DNA of 64,000 nucleotides from Paenibacillus albidus (GCF_014644435.1 NZ_BMKR01000015.1:62001-126000); one strand, 5' to 3'. Counted from the first letter of the stretch, positions 24,287 to 33,119 are shown. Notes: a model not told the origin generated them from the sequence alone. Numbers and translations are program-made.

Positions 24287-25063
24287 TCAATTTCTAAAGG
24301 TCCGTTCGTAATCCTCAAACCTGATTTTGCGGATCAGCTTGCGGTCTGCGGTTCTGGCAATAATGCCCTCTGATTTCCCATGTGCGTCCATCCCCACCCG
24401 TGTCTCTTCAAAGGACTTTAGAAACGAATACAGCTCTCCCAGGGGAATCGGAACATCGGCCCCTTTCACCTCAGCCAGCAGCGGAGCAGCCTCTACCTCC
24501 CACTTCTCGATCAAAGTCCGTTTATCCGTTTCAGCATAAAAAGGCTGTCTCCCTTGATCGCGCCATTCCGCTATTTTGTCCTGTGGCAAGGACAGGAGCC
24601 GCTCCAGTTCCGCCTGCTCAAGCGAGAACGCATCGAATACACGGTAGCCCTGCGTTTTGGTGTGGGTATAGTTCTTGGCTGCTTTTGTTTTACCGCCATA
24701 GGACTCCTGATAGATTACCGTCAACGCCAAGTCCCCTTGGGCAAAAATAACGGGCGCCAGCCGTTCCGCCAGAGGCTTGAGAAATTCGGCAATGAACCCG
24801 TATGGATTACCGATCCGGTCTCCTTTGGCATACAGCAATTCCTCTCTGGAACCGATGATATAATCGGCTTCTCCGGCGCTGTTCTTGAAGAAGATCAGCC
24901 GGGCGTTTTCTCCGTCCACTTTTTCATAGATAAAAACATCCTCCGCCTCAGGGAAAGCCGTTCCTTCCGATAGCACCTCTGACAGCCGGCCGCGCTCGGC
25001 CATTTGATGATAGGTTAGAATGCTGGGGTATTTCGTTAACGAGTTTAGTTTCTTCAAATCCAT
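24287..25063 (-). CDS. RNA ligase (nucleotidyltransferase family)
   Basis: Protein of 258 residues. The nucleotidyltransferase motifs are in order: motif I EKVDGENARLIF with the Lys that would carry AMP, motif Ia-like IGSREELLY, a motif III-like YRVFDAF, motif IV SEGIIAR and motif V IRKIRFEDYERT. This matches the Rnl2-like RNA ligase group rather than DNA ligases; no OB fold or other added domain follows. Such ligases seal nicks in RNA or RNA/DNA hybrids. AAAGGAG precedes the ATG at 25063. No partner (polynucleotide kinase, RtcB, Hen1) is encoded beside it, so its substrate is open. Confidence 0.75.
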   Translation of the reverse strand: MDLKKLNSLTKYPSILTYHQMAERGRLSEVLSEGTAFPEAEDVFIYEKVDGENARLIFFKNSAGEADYIIGSREELLYAKGDRIGNPYGFIAEFLKPLAERLAPVIFAQGDLALTVIYQESYGGKTKAAKNYTHTKTQGYRVFDAFSLEQAELERLLSLPQDKIAEWRDQGRQPFYAETDKRTLIEKWEVEAAPLLAEVKGADVPIPLGELYSFLKSFEETRVGMDAHGKSEGIIARTADRKLIRKIRFEDYERTFRN

Positions 25064-25156
25064 AAGCGCAAGGTCTCCTTTATCGGGTTAGTATATGAAC
25101 ATATCAACAATCATTGCCTGATCTTCTTCCCCGGATGGACCGGAGACAACCCCTGA

Positions 25157-26881
25157 TTACCCCAGCCGGATTTTTCCTTCGTGGCTAATGGCCGCCAAAC
25201 TGGCCTGCCCGCTGATCGAGACCGCATTGTTTCTTATGAATCTTGAATATTTCCATAGATAAGGATCGTAGAGCTTAATCAGCTCAGCAGTGCTATACTT
25301 CCGAATCTCCACTCTGGGGGAGTGGTTCACCCACAGCTCATCGCGTTCTTCGTTAATGACAATTTCCTCTACATTCATCCCGGTGCCCGTAAACAACCTC
25401 TGGACAATTTCCTGTCCGCTGGACCACCTGCTGAGATAAAAGGGCTGATAATGGTTGTATTCGGCAAAAATTACCGTTCCGAGCGAGTCCATACTTAACG
25501 CACAGCAGGTCCGGTCTTGCTCGAGATGAATCCTTTCGTCTTCCAATCCGCCAGTAGAGTGAATAATCCCAATCGAATGGTCAAGTGCGGCATAAGCCAG
25601 TTTCCTGCCATCCTTGCTGAAAGCCAGCGTCTGAGTCATTCCAATCCACCCCGGGTTCCCAAGCCAGACAAAATCGTCACGCCTGGCTATCCTGCTTGCG
25701 CTATTTAGATCCCAGACCGCTAATTCCCCACCAAATACTCCGACTGCCAGCAGTTGTTCATCGGAACTAACCTGTATAGCTGCAATCTTGCTGTCCTTAT
25801 AGGTATGCTGGAGCACCACACGTCCGCTGCCGCATTCCACACAATAGAACGTACCGAAGCATTCGGGAATCCCGTAACCATCATCCCCCTGGGGATCATA
25901 ATGTCTTGCCGTCGGTACAATGACCAGATAACGGCCTTGTGCGCTGAACTGAATATGCGTATATTCCTGATAATAAGCGTGCGGCTCGAGTTGCTCCCAG
26001 TCCAGGCCGGTACAGTCATATTCCTTGTGAAGACACTTGTCGGCTACATTATAGAGACTTACCTCTCCAATGCCATGTCAAACAGCAAGATATCGGGAGC
26101 ACGGACTGAAAGCAAGACTAACATATTCCGTATATTCCCGAAAAAGCGGCCTTGCCTCAGCTAACAAGACCAGCTCTGCCCCATCCTCCGGGTTCAGCAG
26201 CTTCAGCACACCATCACTGTACATTACGGCCAGCAAGGTTCCTTCAGCGTTCAGGCACAGATTCATAATCCGTGCCCCCTCCTCCCCGATCTCTACAAAA
26301 GCCCGGTGCTCACGGCGCAGAGCCTGGAAATCCAGTTCGCTTAATGCCTCAATCTTCCGCTTTAGCTCCTGAACCAGCCGCCCCTCATACGGAGTACCGC
26401 TTTCACCAATTCCCTCCAGTTTGCACAGCGCATCAATAAGATTGTAATCCTGAACATCTGCCCAGGCCAAATAATATTGCACCCGGCAGGTGAGATTCGG
26501 AGGCAAATGTCCACGGTCCAGAATGCCCCCAAGCTTGCGGAGCCCCTCTCTCCGGTCACCGTCCGGTTGAACCAGGGCAAAAATACCCGTTATCACTTCC
26601 ATGCAACCATAGATATCTTCAGCATAACCGAACCGCTCTGATCCTGCTTCATAGAGTTCTTTAAGAACCGCAGCCGCATCGCTTGCTTCAGAAATACGGC
26701 TGCTGAATATCAGCGCTTCTGCGTATATATATTGCCTGCGGAAGGCCAAACGCCAGTCTTCCTGTCCGGACAATCCGCTTATGCGATCCGGTGCCGATGC
26801 TCCCAGCAGCTTCAGCGTGTCCTCGAACTGCCCTTCAGCATTCCATTTCGATGCCTTATCCAAGACCTTCTGCCATTCCAC
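25157..26881 (-). pseudogene. WD40-repeat protein gene interrupted by one in-frame TGA
   Basis: One reading frame of 575 codons, including the terminal stop, runs from the GTG at 26881 (GGAGGGG eight bases upstream) to 25157, broken only by TGA at 26078-26080. The N-terminal third (1-190) is helical and TPR-like. From about residue 205 there are WD40-like repeats such as FSPCSRYLAV*HGIGEVSLYNV, which continues with normal coding sequence after the stop, and SSDEQLLAVGVFGGELAVWDL. By alignment with the latter repeat the stop replaces Gly, so a single GGA to TGA change explains it. No frameshift is needed. It may be a recent pseudogene, a read-through gene (TGA is followed by C) or a sequencing error. 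Confidence 0.75.
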
Positions 26882-26972
26882 GGGCAGATCCCCTCCTCAC
26901 CTTGCTTCATTTACCGGGAACAGTGCGGGGCCTTTCACTCCTGCCTTCGTAAGCATCCGCCGCTTGTTATCG

Positions 26973-28148
26973 TCAGTCCGCCTGTTCGTCCAGGTAACGG
27001 CTGCCCACCGAATACCTTTTCTGCTGGTTGATGATATCATCCAGCCAGGTCGCAAGCCGAACACCGTCCTGCTCTGTTTGATAGAAAACTTGCCGGGTCG
27101 CAAAAGTATGCCCGGTCATTCCCGTCTTGGCGTTCCGCCCGGAATCTGTCAAATAATAGTAGTAATTGGGCAGGGTGGACAGCTTGTGCACCGAGTCCCG
27201 CAGTTGGCGGGACCAAGCCTCAATTCTCTGCCGGTCCAGCGGTCCCTTGTAATCGTTAATCTTGTTCTGGAAGCTGATCAGCACCTCATCATAAAGGGAG
27301 TAGGATTGTAAGAGTACCACGTTTGCAGGCAGCTTGCGGCGGTTGCCCTCAAAGGCAGCTCCGATCAGATCCGCTGCTGCAGGATATCCGAAGGTCTGCT
27401 CGAAATCCGCATTCCATTCCTGATCCACAATATCCGGCCACTTCCCGCTGTACAAAAAGGAGCTGTCAGAATACTGATAAATCTCCGCATCTTCATAATG
27501 CCCGGCAATTTCACCCGCCCAAAAAGCCGACCCGAAGCCGCCCGCACTCTCACCGGCGATCAGCAGCTTCTCCGGTTGGTCCACATTCGCATAGATCCAT
27601 TCCAGGCTGTGCTGCACATTGCTCCGTCCCTTGTAATGCATAATGAACGGACTTCCGTCTTCCTTCAGATATGAGGCACTCCGGTTCCCTGTGTGGAAAT
27701 CTCCGGTGCTGTACGGAATATACACGACATTCCAGTCTTTAAAGGGATTCTCAGGATGATCGGTAACCGTTATCCCGTTCAGCAAGGCCAACAAATAGAC
27801 AGGGATATTGGCAAAATAATTCCCGGCATCAAGGCCCCGCAGAACATTCATCACTTTGATCGGTTGAGCAGCGCTTGCGGCATCCCAACTGGCTCCGCCG
27901 CCGGAGAAAAAGATGATCCAGTTGCGGCTCTGCCCTTTTTGGGTCAGCAGATGATACTCTGACCCGTCACCCGACATAACCTGTGCACCCAAATCCACTT
28001 TATTCCATGTATATTGTCTGGTTTCCGCCTGCCTGGCAATCTCCGTTGGCTTCGCGGTAACCCGGAGATACACGAGCAGCCCCCCCGCCACAACCACTCC
28101 AGCCAAACCGATCATTGAGATGACCAGCCAATTTCGTTTCTTCCCCAT
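26973..28148 (-). CDS. pectinacetylesterase/Notum-like esterase, membrane-anchored
   Basis: About 391 residues. One N-terminal transmembrane helix (about 7-28) anchors an alpha/beta-hydrolase domain outside the cell. The nucleophile elbow is GESAGGFGS, and the oxyanion region FSGGGASWD lies early in the domain, as in the pectinacetylesterase/Notum family. The likely Asp and His of the triad are in YLTDSG and TGHTF near the C-terminus. Family members remove acetyl or acyl groups from polysaccharides or proteins; the substrate here is unknown. The ATG at 28148 has GGAGGGG six bases upstream. An inverted repeat (28172-28212) lies just upstream and may be its operator. Confidence 0.75.
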   Translation of the reverse strand: MGKKRNWLVISMIGLAGVVVAGGLLVYLRVTAKPTEIARQAETRQYTWNKVDLGAQVMSGDGSEYHLLTQKGQSRNWIIFFSGGGASWDAASAAQPIKVMNVLRGLDAGNYFANIPVYLLALLNGITVTDHPENPFKDWNVVYIPYSTGDFHTGNRSASYLKEDGSPFIMHYKGRSNVQHSLEWIYANVDQPEKLLIAGESAGGFGSAFWAGEIAGHYEDAEIYQYSDSSFLYSGKWPDIVDQEWNADFEQTFGYPAAADLIGAAFEGNRRKLPANVVLLQSYSLYDEVLISFQNKINDYKGPLDRQRIEAWSRQLRDSVHKLSTLPNYYYYLTDSGRNAKTGMTGHTFATRQVFYQTEQDGVRLATWLDDIINQQKRYSVGSRYLDEQAD

Positions 28149-28171
28149 GTACATCCCCTCCGCATACAAAA

Positions 28172-28212
28172 AAGTATACACAACGCGCATGTATTGCACA
28201 AAGTGTATACTT
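28172..28212. promoter_or_regulatory. inverted repeat, possible operator
   Basis: Arms AAGTATACAC (28172-28181) and GTGTATACTT (28203-28212), ten perfect pairs separated by 21 bases, directly upstream of the esterase gene. The 13-base sequence AGTATACACTTTG of one arm is repeated at 28581-28593 upstream of the divergent SUKH-HEAT gene, which suggests one DNA-binding protein for both. Confidence 0.5.
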
Positions 28213-28233
28213 AAATTTCTAAGAGTATATTTG

Positions 28234-28512
28234 CTACAGCAGTTCGTCCTCCAGCTGTTCCAGTACTACGCTCCAAAATTGTTCTTCTTCTGCCAGACTT
28301 CGCGCATCCGTTTCCAGAAAATACGCGCGCAGCTTTGCTGCTTCCTGCTGCGCATCATAGGCCTTCCCTGTGGCTGGTATTCCTAGTTTATTCTCCGGCC
28401 CATCACCAGGCAGACCTTGCTGAATCAGCAGAAGCCGGGTGCTCTCCGGCAAACGGGCGGCTTCGACAAGCTCTGGTTCAAAGGTAACCATCTGCAGTTC
28501 AGAGTGGGACAT
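28234..28512 (-). CDS. small acidic hypothetical protein (possibly SUKH-4-like)
   Basis: Protein of about 92 residues, acidic, with no signal or membrane segment. The stretch LVEAARLPESTRLLLIQQGLPGD resembles the N-terminal motif of SUKH-4 immunity proteins, but the protein is too short to contain the full fold, so I do not assign the family. The ATG at 28512 has AAAGGAG ten bases upstream. It is divergent from the SUKH-HEAT gene (111-base gap). Confidence 0.55.
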   Translation of the reverse strand: MSHSELQMVTFEPELVEAARLPESTRLLLIQQGLPGDGPENKLGIPATGKAYDAQQEAAKLRAYFLETDARSLAEEEQFWSVVLEQLEDELL

Positions 28513-28580
28513 CACTTATGATCTCCTTTCATGGTCCTGAAAAAGGGAAAATCGGGTTTCAATATGCTACTATTAACCAT

Positions 28581-28593
28581 AGTATACACTTTG
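28581..28593 (+). promoter_or_regulatory. repeat of the AGTATACACTTTG motif
   Basis: Exact 13-base copy of the arm found at 28199-28211 (opposite strand). It lies 31 bases before the SUKH-HEAT start, where an operator would be expected. Confidence 0.4.
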
Positions 28594-28623
28594 GAATAAT
28601 TTTGGAAAGGGTGAATCCTGTCC

Positions 28624-30024
28624 ATGTCGTGGGATGAACAAATTGAACGCATTATAAGTAAAATCGAACAAGCAAGCCTCAAGGATGGCGGCCGTGAAGT
28701 GTTCGGAGCCAAATCGCACCAATACACAAGAAAACCGGTTCTTTCCATGCAGGAAATTGAAGCCTTCGAGCGGGAACATGGTATCCAATTGCCGCTGCCT
28801 TACCGTTATTTTCTCGCACGGATGGGCAACGGCGGTGCCGGCCCTTATTACGGTATCTATCCTCTAAACAAAAACAACTCAGGAGATCGGCTATCTGAGC
28901 CTTTTCAGTTGAAACCGGACCTGAGCGATGAAGAGTGGAAGGCTTTGACCGACTTTGAGGATGAAGCCGACGGTGATGAATACGACGAGGCTTTTGACCG
29001 CCTTTTTCAAGGGATGCTTGGGCTCGGCACACAGGGCTGTACCTATGAGATGGGTTTGGTGCTGAATGGAGAATATACCGGGCGGATCGTTTATTACGAT
29101 GGCGAATTGCAAAAGCCTTTCATAACCTATGAAGCGAATTTTCTCGACTGGTATGAACGCTGGCTGGACGAGATTATCCATGGCTATACAACCTCCTGGT
29201 TCGGGATGACCCGCGGTGGTGATGACATTGAGCTAACTACGTTATACCGCGAGGCTTCAGACCCCAAAGTTCAGTTGAGTGCATTAAAAGGAATGTATAA
29301 GCTGCGGACGGTCCACCCGGGTACCCTGCTGCTTCTGAAAGAGATTATGCGGGCAGCGGATTCAGCGCTTGCGTCTCGCAGCACCGCGCTGGAATTGCTG
29401 GCCAAGTTCGGAGAAGAGGAGGCTGGGCCTTGGATAAGGGATCTGCTGACCAGCCGCCATAAGGAAGAGCAATCCGCAGCGCTGCAGACGATCCGCTACT
29501 ATATTTCAGATCAGACCCCATACACCGGACTTATTCTGCAGTGTCTTCCCACTATTTCCGAGCCTAAGGCTTTTGCGCTTGCCGCCTATATTCTGGAACA
29601 GAACGGGCAGGCCGATTCCGGGCCTTTTGTCGCTTTCTTCCGGCATGAGAACGAGAAGCTTCGGCGGGAAGCTTTGTACACCGTTGGTAAAATGCCGGAC
29701 AAATCAAACTATGTGCAGAATTTCATGGAATGTCTGCAAGCGGACAATCCCTCAATTGTACTTACAGCTGTGCAATCACTGAGGGGGGTAACAGATGCCA
29801 GGCTTCTCCCCTGCTACGGCAAGCTGCTCGAGCAGCATGAGCATAATGAAGATTACATCCTGTCGAACGTGCTCGCCCGGCTGGAGGAATTTGGGCGACA
29901 AGCCCAACCCGTACTGCAGGCTGCGGCGGTTCATCCGCATAAAGAAACCAGAGAGAAAGCTATCAGCCTGCTTAGTCAACCTATGATTGCTTCAGGCATA
30001 AAAAGACTGTTTTTTAGAAGGTAA
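28624..30024 (+). CDS. SUKH-1 (SMI1/KNR4) domain protein with C-terminal HEAT-like repeats
   Basis: Protein of 466 residues. Residues about 40-185 form a SMI1/KNR4 domain: ALLS-like helix IEAFEREHGIQLPLPYRYFLARMGNGGAGPYYGIYPL, then LGLGTQGCTYEMGLVLNGEYTGRIVYYDG. Residues about 215-460 are alpha-helical repeats of 30-35 residues (LREALYTVGKMPDK, VQSLRGVTDARLLPCYGKLLEQHE) of the HEAT type. SUKH-1 proteins include immunity proteins to contact-dependent toxins, but many stand-alone ones have housekeeping or unknown roles, and no toxin gene is visible here. GGAAAGGGTG precedes the ATG at 28624. Confidence 0.75.
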   Translation: MSWDEQIERIISKIEQASLKDGGREVFGAKSHQYTRKPVLSMQEIEAFEREHGIQLPLPYRYFLARMGNGGAGPYYGIYPLNKNNSGDRLSEPFQLKPDLSDEEWKALTDFEDEADGDEYDEAFDRLFQGMLGLGTQGCTYEMGLVLNGEYTGRIVYYDGELQKPFITYEANFLDWYERWLDEIIHGYTTSWFGMTRGGDDIELTTLYREASDPKVQLSALKGMYKLRTVHPGTLLLLKEIMRAADSALASRSTALELLAKFGEEEAGPWIRDLLTSRHKEEQSAALQTIRYYISDQTPYTGLILQCLPTISEPKAFALAAYILEQNGQADSGPFVAFFRHENEKLRREALYTVGKMPDKSNYVQNFMECLQADNPSIVLTAVQSLRGVTDARLLPCYGKLLEQHEHNEDYILSNVLARLEEFGRQAQPVLQAAAVHPHKETREKAISLLSQPMIASGIKRLFFRR

Positions 30025-30092
30025 AGAACTAATTGCTCTCCATATAGGCGGTCCCAGTTTGCCATTACCGGCACGCAGGACTGCCCTTTCAT

Positions 30093-30542
30093 TTATTTGG
30101 CGGTCCATGCCATTACATATTCCAGTTGTCCCGAACTCTCATTACGCTGCTCGCCCTTAATGACAAAACCACAGCGTTTATAGAAATCTACTGCACTTTT
30201 GTTCTCTGCATATACATCCAGTTCAAGGCTTGGATATCTGGTTTGACAGTAATCGAGGAGTTGTCTGCCGATGCCCTGCCCCTGATGCTCCTGCGATACA
30301 AATAACGCCCCAATAAAGGAGTCATTCAAAATACTGATAAAGGCTTTGATCTCTTCCTGCTGCTTGTACACAAAGGTTGCAGACATCGGCATATATTGCT
30401 CTTTTACCAAGTTATAATTGCCTCTCCAATAGTCTGCGGCTATAAAAGCATGGGCTGAAATATTCGTTTCAAGCCATATTGTCATGACTTCTTCCATATC
30501 ATAAGGCTCTAAAGGCTGGATAGTTGCTTCCAATGAATCCAT
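30093..30542 (-). CDS. GNAT-family N-acetyltransferase (YjaB-like)
   Basis: About 149 residues. The acetyl-CoA loop EHQGQGIGRQLLDYC (motif QxxGxG) and the later LDVYAENKSAVDFYKRCGFVIKGEQRN are clear. Length and pattern match the YjaB/YiaC type of stand-alone acetyltransferase. Acceptor unknown. ATG at 30542 with GGAAAGGAAC upstream; a longer frame to 30647 overlaps the preceding gene. Forty-nine bases after the helical-repeat gene, probably on one transcript. Confidence 0.78.
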   Translation of the reverse strand: MDSLEATIQPLEPYDMEEVMTIWLETNISAHAFIAADYWRGNYNLVKEQYMPMSATFVYKQQEEIKAFISILNDSFIGALFVSQEHQGQGIGRQLLDYCQTRYPSLELDVYAENKSAVDFYKRCGFVIKGEQRNESSGQLEYVMAWTAK

Positions 30543-30591
30543 AGATTTTTGTTCCTTTCCAGGGTAATATCCGGCTTTCAAGCCGGCATTC

Positions 30592-31473
30592 CTAACATAC
30601 AGAAGCAGAAGACGATACCTTGGTTTTGGCCAGTACAAGTTCATCATCGCTGTGCATGTCCTCTTTTAGATAAGAGATCAAAATGGATCTGAACTTGCCG
30701 ATCTGCGCTTCCGTAGCCTGCTCCCGCATCATTTCGAATGCAGCCACTGTTTTTTTAAACACCTTTAGATTCTCCACCTGCTTCAATACGTCCAGAATCT
30801 TCAGGATGATATCAACGGCGGTTCCGTGTTCCTCTTTGTTCATAATATACTGGAGCAGTTCATCAAGAAATGAATGGAAATACATACTGCCGATAATATC
30901 AGGCTGTGTCAGGATGTGCGGGGGGAGATTCCAGATTGACTGTAAAAACATATGCAGGGTAACGTGGATATCCATATTGTGCGCATTGGCAGATTCCAGG
31001 ATGTTCAGCATGCCGGGTAAAAGTTCTTGTGGATGCTGCTGCAGAAAAAGGATATAATCTCCGAGCACCCTGGTGTTGCCGGACAGCAATTCAATTCCGA
31101 ACAGCTCCGCACGTGAGCGGAACCGGTACTCTTTCACTTCCTGTTCGCCGGCCTTGTCCAGTTCTTCAAACCAGCTGAGATTGGCATATTGCAGAATACA
31201 GTCTTTGGCTTCACTGAATTTCTTGAGTTTTTTTAGGGCCAGGCCTTTCATTAATAAAGTATAACCGTAGTAATAAACAAGCGGCCTCTCCAAATTCGGC
31301 ACAGGTACGGCCCGCAATGGATTGAGTGTATTCTCGTATACGGATTGGACACGTTTATGTAAGGAATCTGAGATTTCGGTTATTTGGTCCCACGCCTCAA
31401 AAGAATAGGCCATCCTAAGCATTTTTACCACCGTATCAAAATCCACCTCTTCAACATCAATGAAGCTGTCCAA
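30592..31473 (-). CDS. helical-repeat (TPR-like) protein of unknown function
   Basis: About 293 residues, nearly all alpha-helical. Segments such as YYYGYTLLMKGLALKKLKKFSEAKDCILQYANL have the hydrophobic spacing of tetratricopeptide repeats. Similar C-terminal halves occur in Firmicute regulators that combine an HTH with TPRs, but there is no HTH here. The likely start is the TTG at 31473, with AAAGGGGGG six bases upstream. Function not known. Confidence 0.6.
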   Translation of the reverse strand: MDSFIDVEEVDFDTVVKMLRMAYSFEAWDQITEISDSLHKRVQSVYENTLNPLRAVPVPNLERPLVYYYGYTLLMKGLALKKLKKFSEAKDCILQYANLSWFEELDKAGEQEVKEYRFRSRAELFGIELLSGNTRVLGDYILFLQQHPQELLPGMLNILESANAHNMDIHVTLHMFLQSIWNLPPHILTQPDIIGSMYFHSFLDELLQYIMNKEEHGTAVDIILKILDVLKQVENLKVFKKTVAAFEMMREQATEAQIGKFRSILISYLKEDMHSDDELVLAKTKVSSSASVC

Positions 31474-31865
31474 CGGGCACCCCCCTTTATTTTCCACATG
31501 TTAGCAGTATATTGGATTATTTACTAGGGGTCAATAAAATCAGAGAATCACAAACAATATGTTATAGTTAAAGTCATATATAGATTGAACTTATAATTTT
31601 TCTGATTGGGATTGGAACGTGACTACGGTGAATGTTTGGACTTCCGGCCGCTGCCCGTCTGCAGATTTCTTTATTATTACCGCCCTTAACGGTTGAAATC
31701 TGCAGGGCAGCTTATGCTTACGATGCGAGCTTTCCTGCGGAAAGCTTTCGGGCGGGCGCTACCGCTCCTCCAGTTCCAAAATCCCCCTCCGTCACTGTCC
31801 CGATCTTCTTATATTTTCAGGTTCAATCTATATAGCCACCATTCTACAGTAAAGGAGACTTACCG
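31474..31865. other. 392-base intergenic stretch holding a MITE-like element
   Basis: Apart from the inverted-repeat element at 31577-31834 (annotated separately), 31474-31576 is AT-rich and without a clear gene. No frame codes for a recognisable protein; a plus-strand frame at 31632-31835 lies entirely inside the element. Confidence 0.5.
31577..31834. mobile_element. MITE-like element or large structured RNA region, 258 bp
   Basis: Perfect 14-base terminal inverted repeats TATATAGATTGAAC (31577-31590) and its complement (31821-31834). Inside lies a second long stem (CTGCCCGTCTGCAGATTTC near 31660 pairing with GAAATCTGCAGGGCAG near 31700) and further complementary GC-rich arms, so the whole element can fold into a branched cruciform. 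It encodes nothing. Size, terminal repeats and internal folding fit a non-autonomous mobile element; I cannot see a clear target-site duplication. Confidence 0.5.
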
Positions 31866-32270
31866 ATGGAAATCTCTTCTTTTTTATTGCCAAAGTACCA
31901 GGTTGCTTACATCACCTCCTCCATGTCCATGCTTGAAGCCTTGGAGCAGCTCGAGCAGCATCATTACACAGCCATTCCGATTATTGATACCGAGGGTAAA
32001 TATGTAGGAACTCTATCGGAGGGAGACTTATTGTGGAAGCTGAGACAAACGCCGGATTTGACTTTCGAGAAGATGGCTGAAGTTCCGGTAAGCGAGATCC
32101 AGAAGCATGTGCATAATGAAAGTGTGTTTATCAAAGCACAGATGGAGGATATGCTGACCCTCGCTGCAGACCAGAATTTTGTACCTGTCGTGGACGCCGA
32201 AGGCCTGTTTATCGGAATTATCCGCCGCAAGGATATCATTGAATATTACACCCGTAACATTATGGATTGA
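31866..32270 (+). CDS. CBS-domain pair protein
   Basis: Protein of 134 residues made of two CBS motifs: YITSSMSMLEALEQLEQHHYTAIPIIDTEGKYVGTLSEGDLLW (about 15-58) and FIKAQMEDMLTLAADQNFVPVVDAEGLFIGIIRRKDIIEYY (about 85-128). CBS pairs bind adenosine nucleotides or S-adenosylmethionine and regulate other proteins. No partner domain is fused. AAAGGAG lies before the ATG at 31866. It starts 32 bases after the MITE-like element, which may carry or disturb its promoter. Confidence 0.82.
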   Translation: MEISSFLLPKYQVAYITSSMSMLEALEQLEQHHYTAIPIIDTEGKYVGTLSEGDLLWKLRQTPDLTFEKMAEVPVSEIQKHVHNESVFIKAQMEDMLTLAADQNFVPVVDAEGLFIGIIRRKDIIEYYTRNIMD

Positions 32271-32292
32271 AAGCGTTATTCCCCAAGAAATA

Positions 32293-32353
32293 AGGGGCTG
32301 TCTCCCGCAGGTCTATCGAATGAATCGACAGATCTGTCAGGGAGACAGCCCCT
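32293..32353. terminator. bidirectional terminator between CBS and map genes
   Basis: Fourteen-base perfect stem AGGGGCTGTCTCCC/GGGAGACAGCCCCT with inner partial pairing. It lies between convergent genes and should stop both. Member of the GCTGTCTC hairpin family. Confidence 0.75.
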
Positions 32354-32372
32354 GTGTCATGCCAAAAGATGT

Positions 32373-33119
32373 TTACAGCTCAGTCAGAATGACCGGTCCA
32401 TCCGCGGTTATAGCCAAAGTATGCTCATATTGTGCAGATAGTCCGCCATCGATCGTCCTGGCCGTCCACCCGTCCTGATCCACCTTCGTCCGGTGGCTTC
32501 CGGTGTTCAGCATCGGCTCAATCGTAAAGACCATGCCTTCTTTGAGGCGCGGCCCTTTGCCGGCAGGACCATAATGCGGAACCTCGGGTGCTTCATGCAT
32601 GTCGGAACCAATCCCGTGCCCGATGAAATCACGGACCACACCGTATCCTTTGGACTCCGCATAGACTTGAATCGCATGGGCCACATCGCCGATCCGATTC
32701 CCTGCCACCGCCTGCTCAATCCCGAGGAACAACGATTCCTTTGTAGTCAGCAAGAGCTTCGACGCTTCTTCACTGATCGTCCCCACCCCGTATGACCAGG
32801 CTGAATCCGCCAGCCACCCGTTCAGGTTAACCACCATGTCAATGGTGACAATATCACCTTCTTTGAGTTTCTCCTTCTTCGGAAATCCGTGGCAGATCAC
32901 ATCGTTCACAGATGCGCAAGTCGCATAAGGATACCCGTGATACCCTTTTTGTTCAGGAGTTGCGCCTTGAGATAATATGAATTTCTCTGCAAATTCGTCA
33001 ATTTCCCAGGTCGTGATCCCCGGCTGAATCAGCTGTTCGATTTGCCGATGGCATTCTGCAAGTATTTTGCCGGCCGCACGCATTTTTTCAATTTCTTCGT
33101 GGGTCTTGATAATAATCAT
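32373..33119 (-). CDS. map: type I methionine aminopeptidase
   Basis: Protein of 248 residues that removes the initiator Met from new proteins. Metal ligands are recognisable: Asp in TIDMVVNLNGWLADSAW (two Asp), His in GHGIGSDMHEAPEVPHYG, Glu in FTIEPM and Glu in YEHTLAI. Pita-bread fold of normal length without an N-terminal zinc-finger extension. It is a stand-alone copy, not in the secY-adk-map ribosomal cluster, so it may be a second isozyme. AGAGGCG precedes the ATG at 33119. Confidence 0.9.
   Translation of the reverse strand: MIIIKTHEEIEKMRAAGKILAECHRQIEQLIQPGITTWEIDEFAEKFILSQGATPEQKGYHGYPYATCASVNDVICHGFPKKEKLKEGDIVTIDMVVNLNGWLADSAWSYGVGTISEEASKLLLTTKESLFLGIEQAVAGNRIGDVAHAIQVYAESKGYGVVRDFIGHGIGSDMHEAPEVPHYGPAGKGPRLKEGMVFTIEPMLNTGSHRTKVDQDGWTARTIDGGLSAQYEHTLAITADGPVILTEL

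Noticed and set aside
25720..26019. Separate small gene between the two halves of the WD40 gene
   Set aside because: The WD40 frame itself is open through this interval, so the overlapping frame is a shadow.
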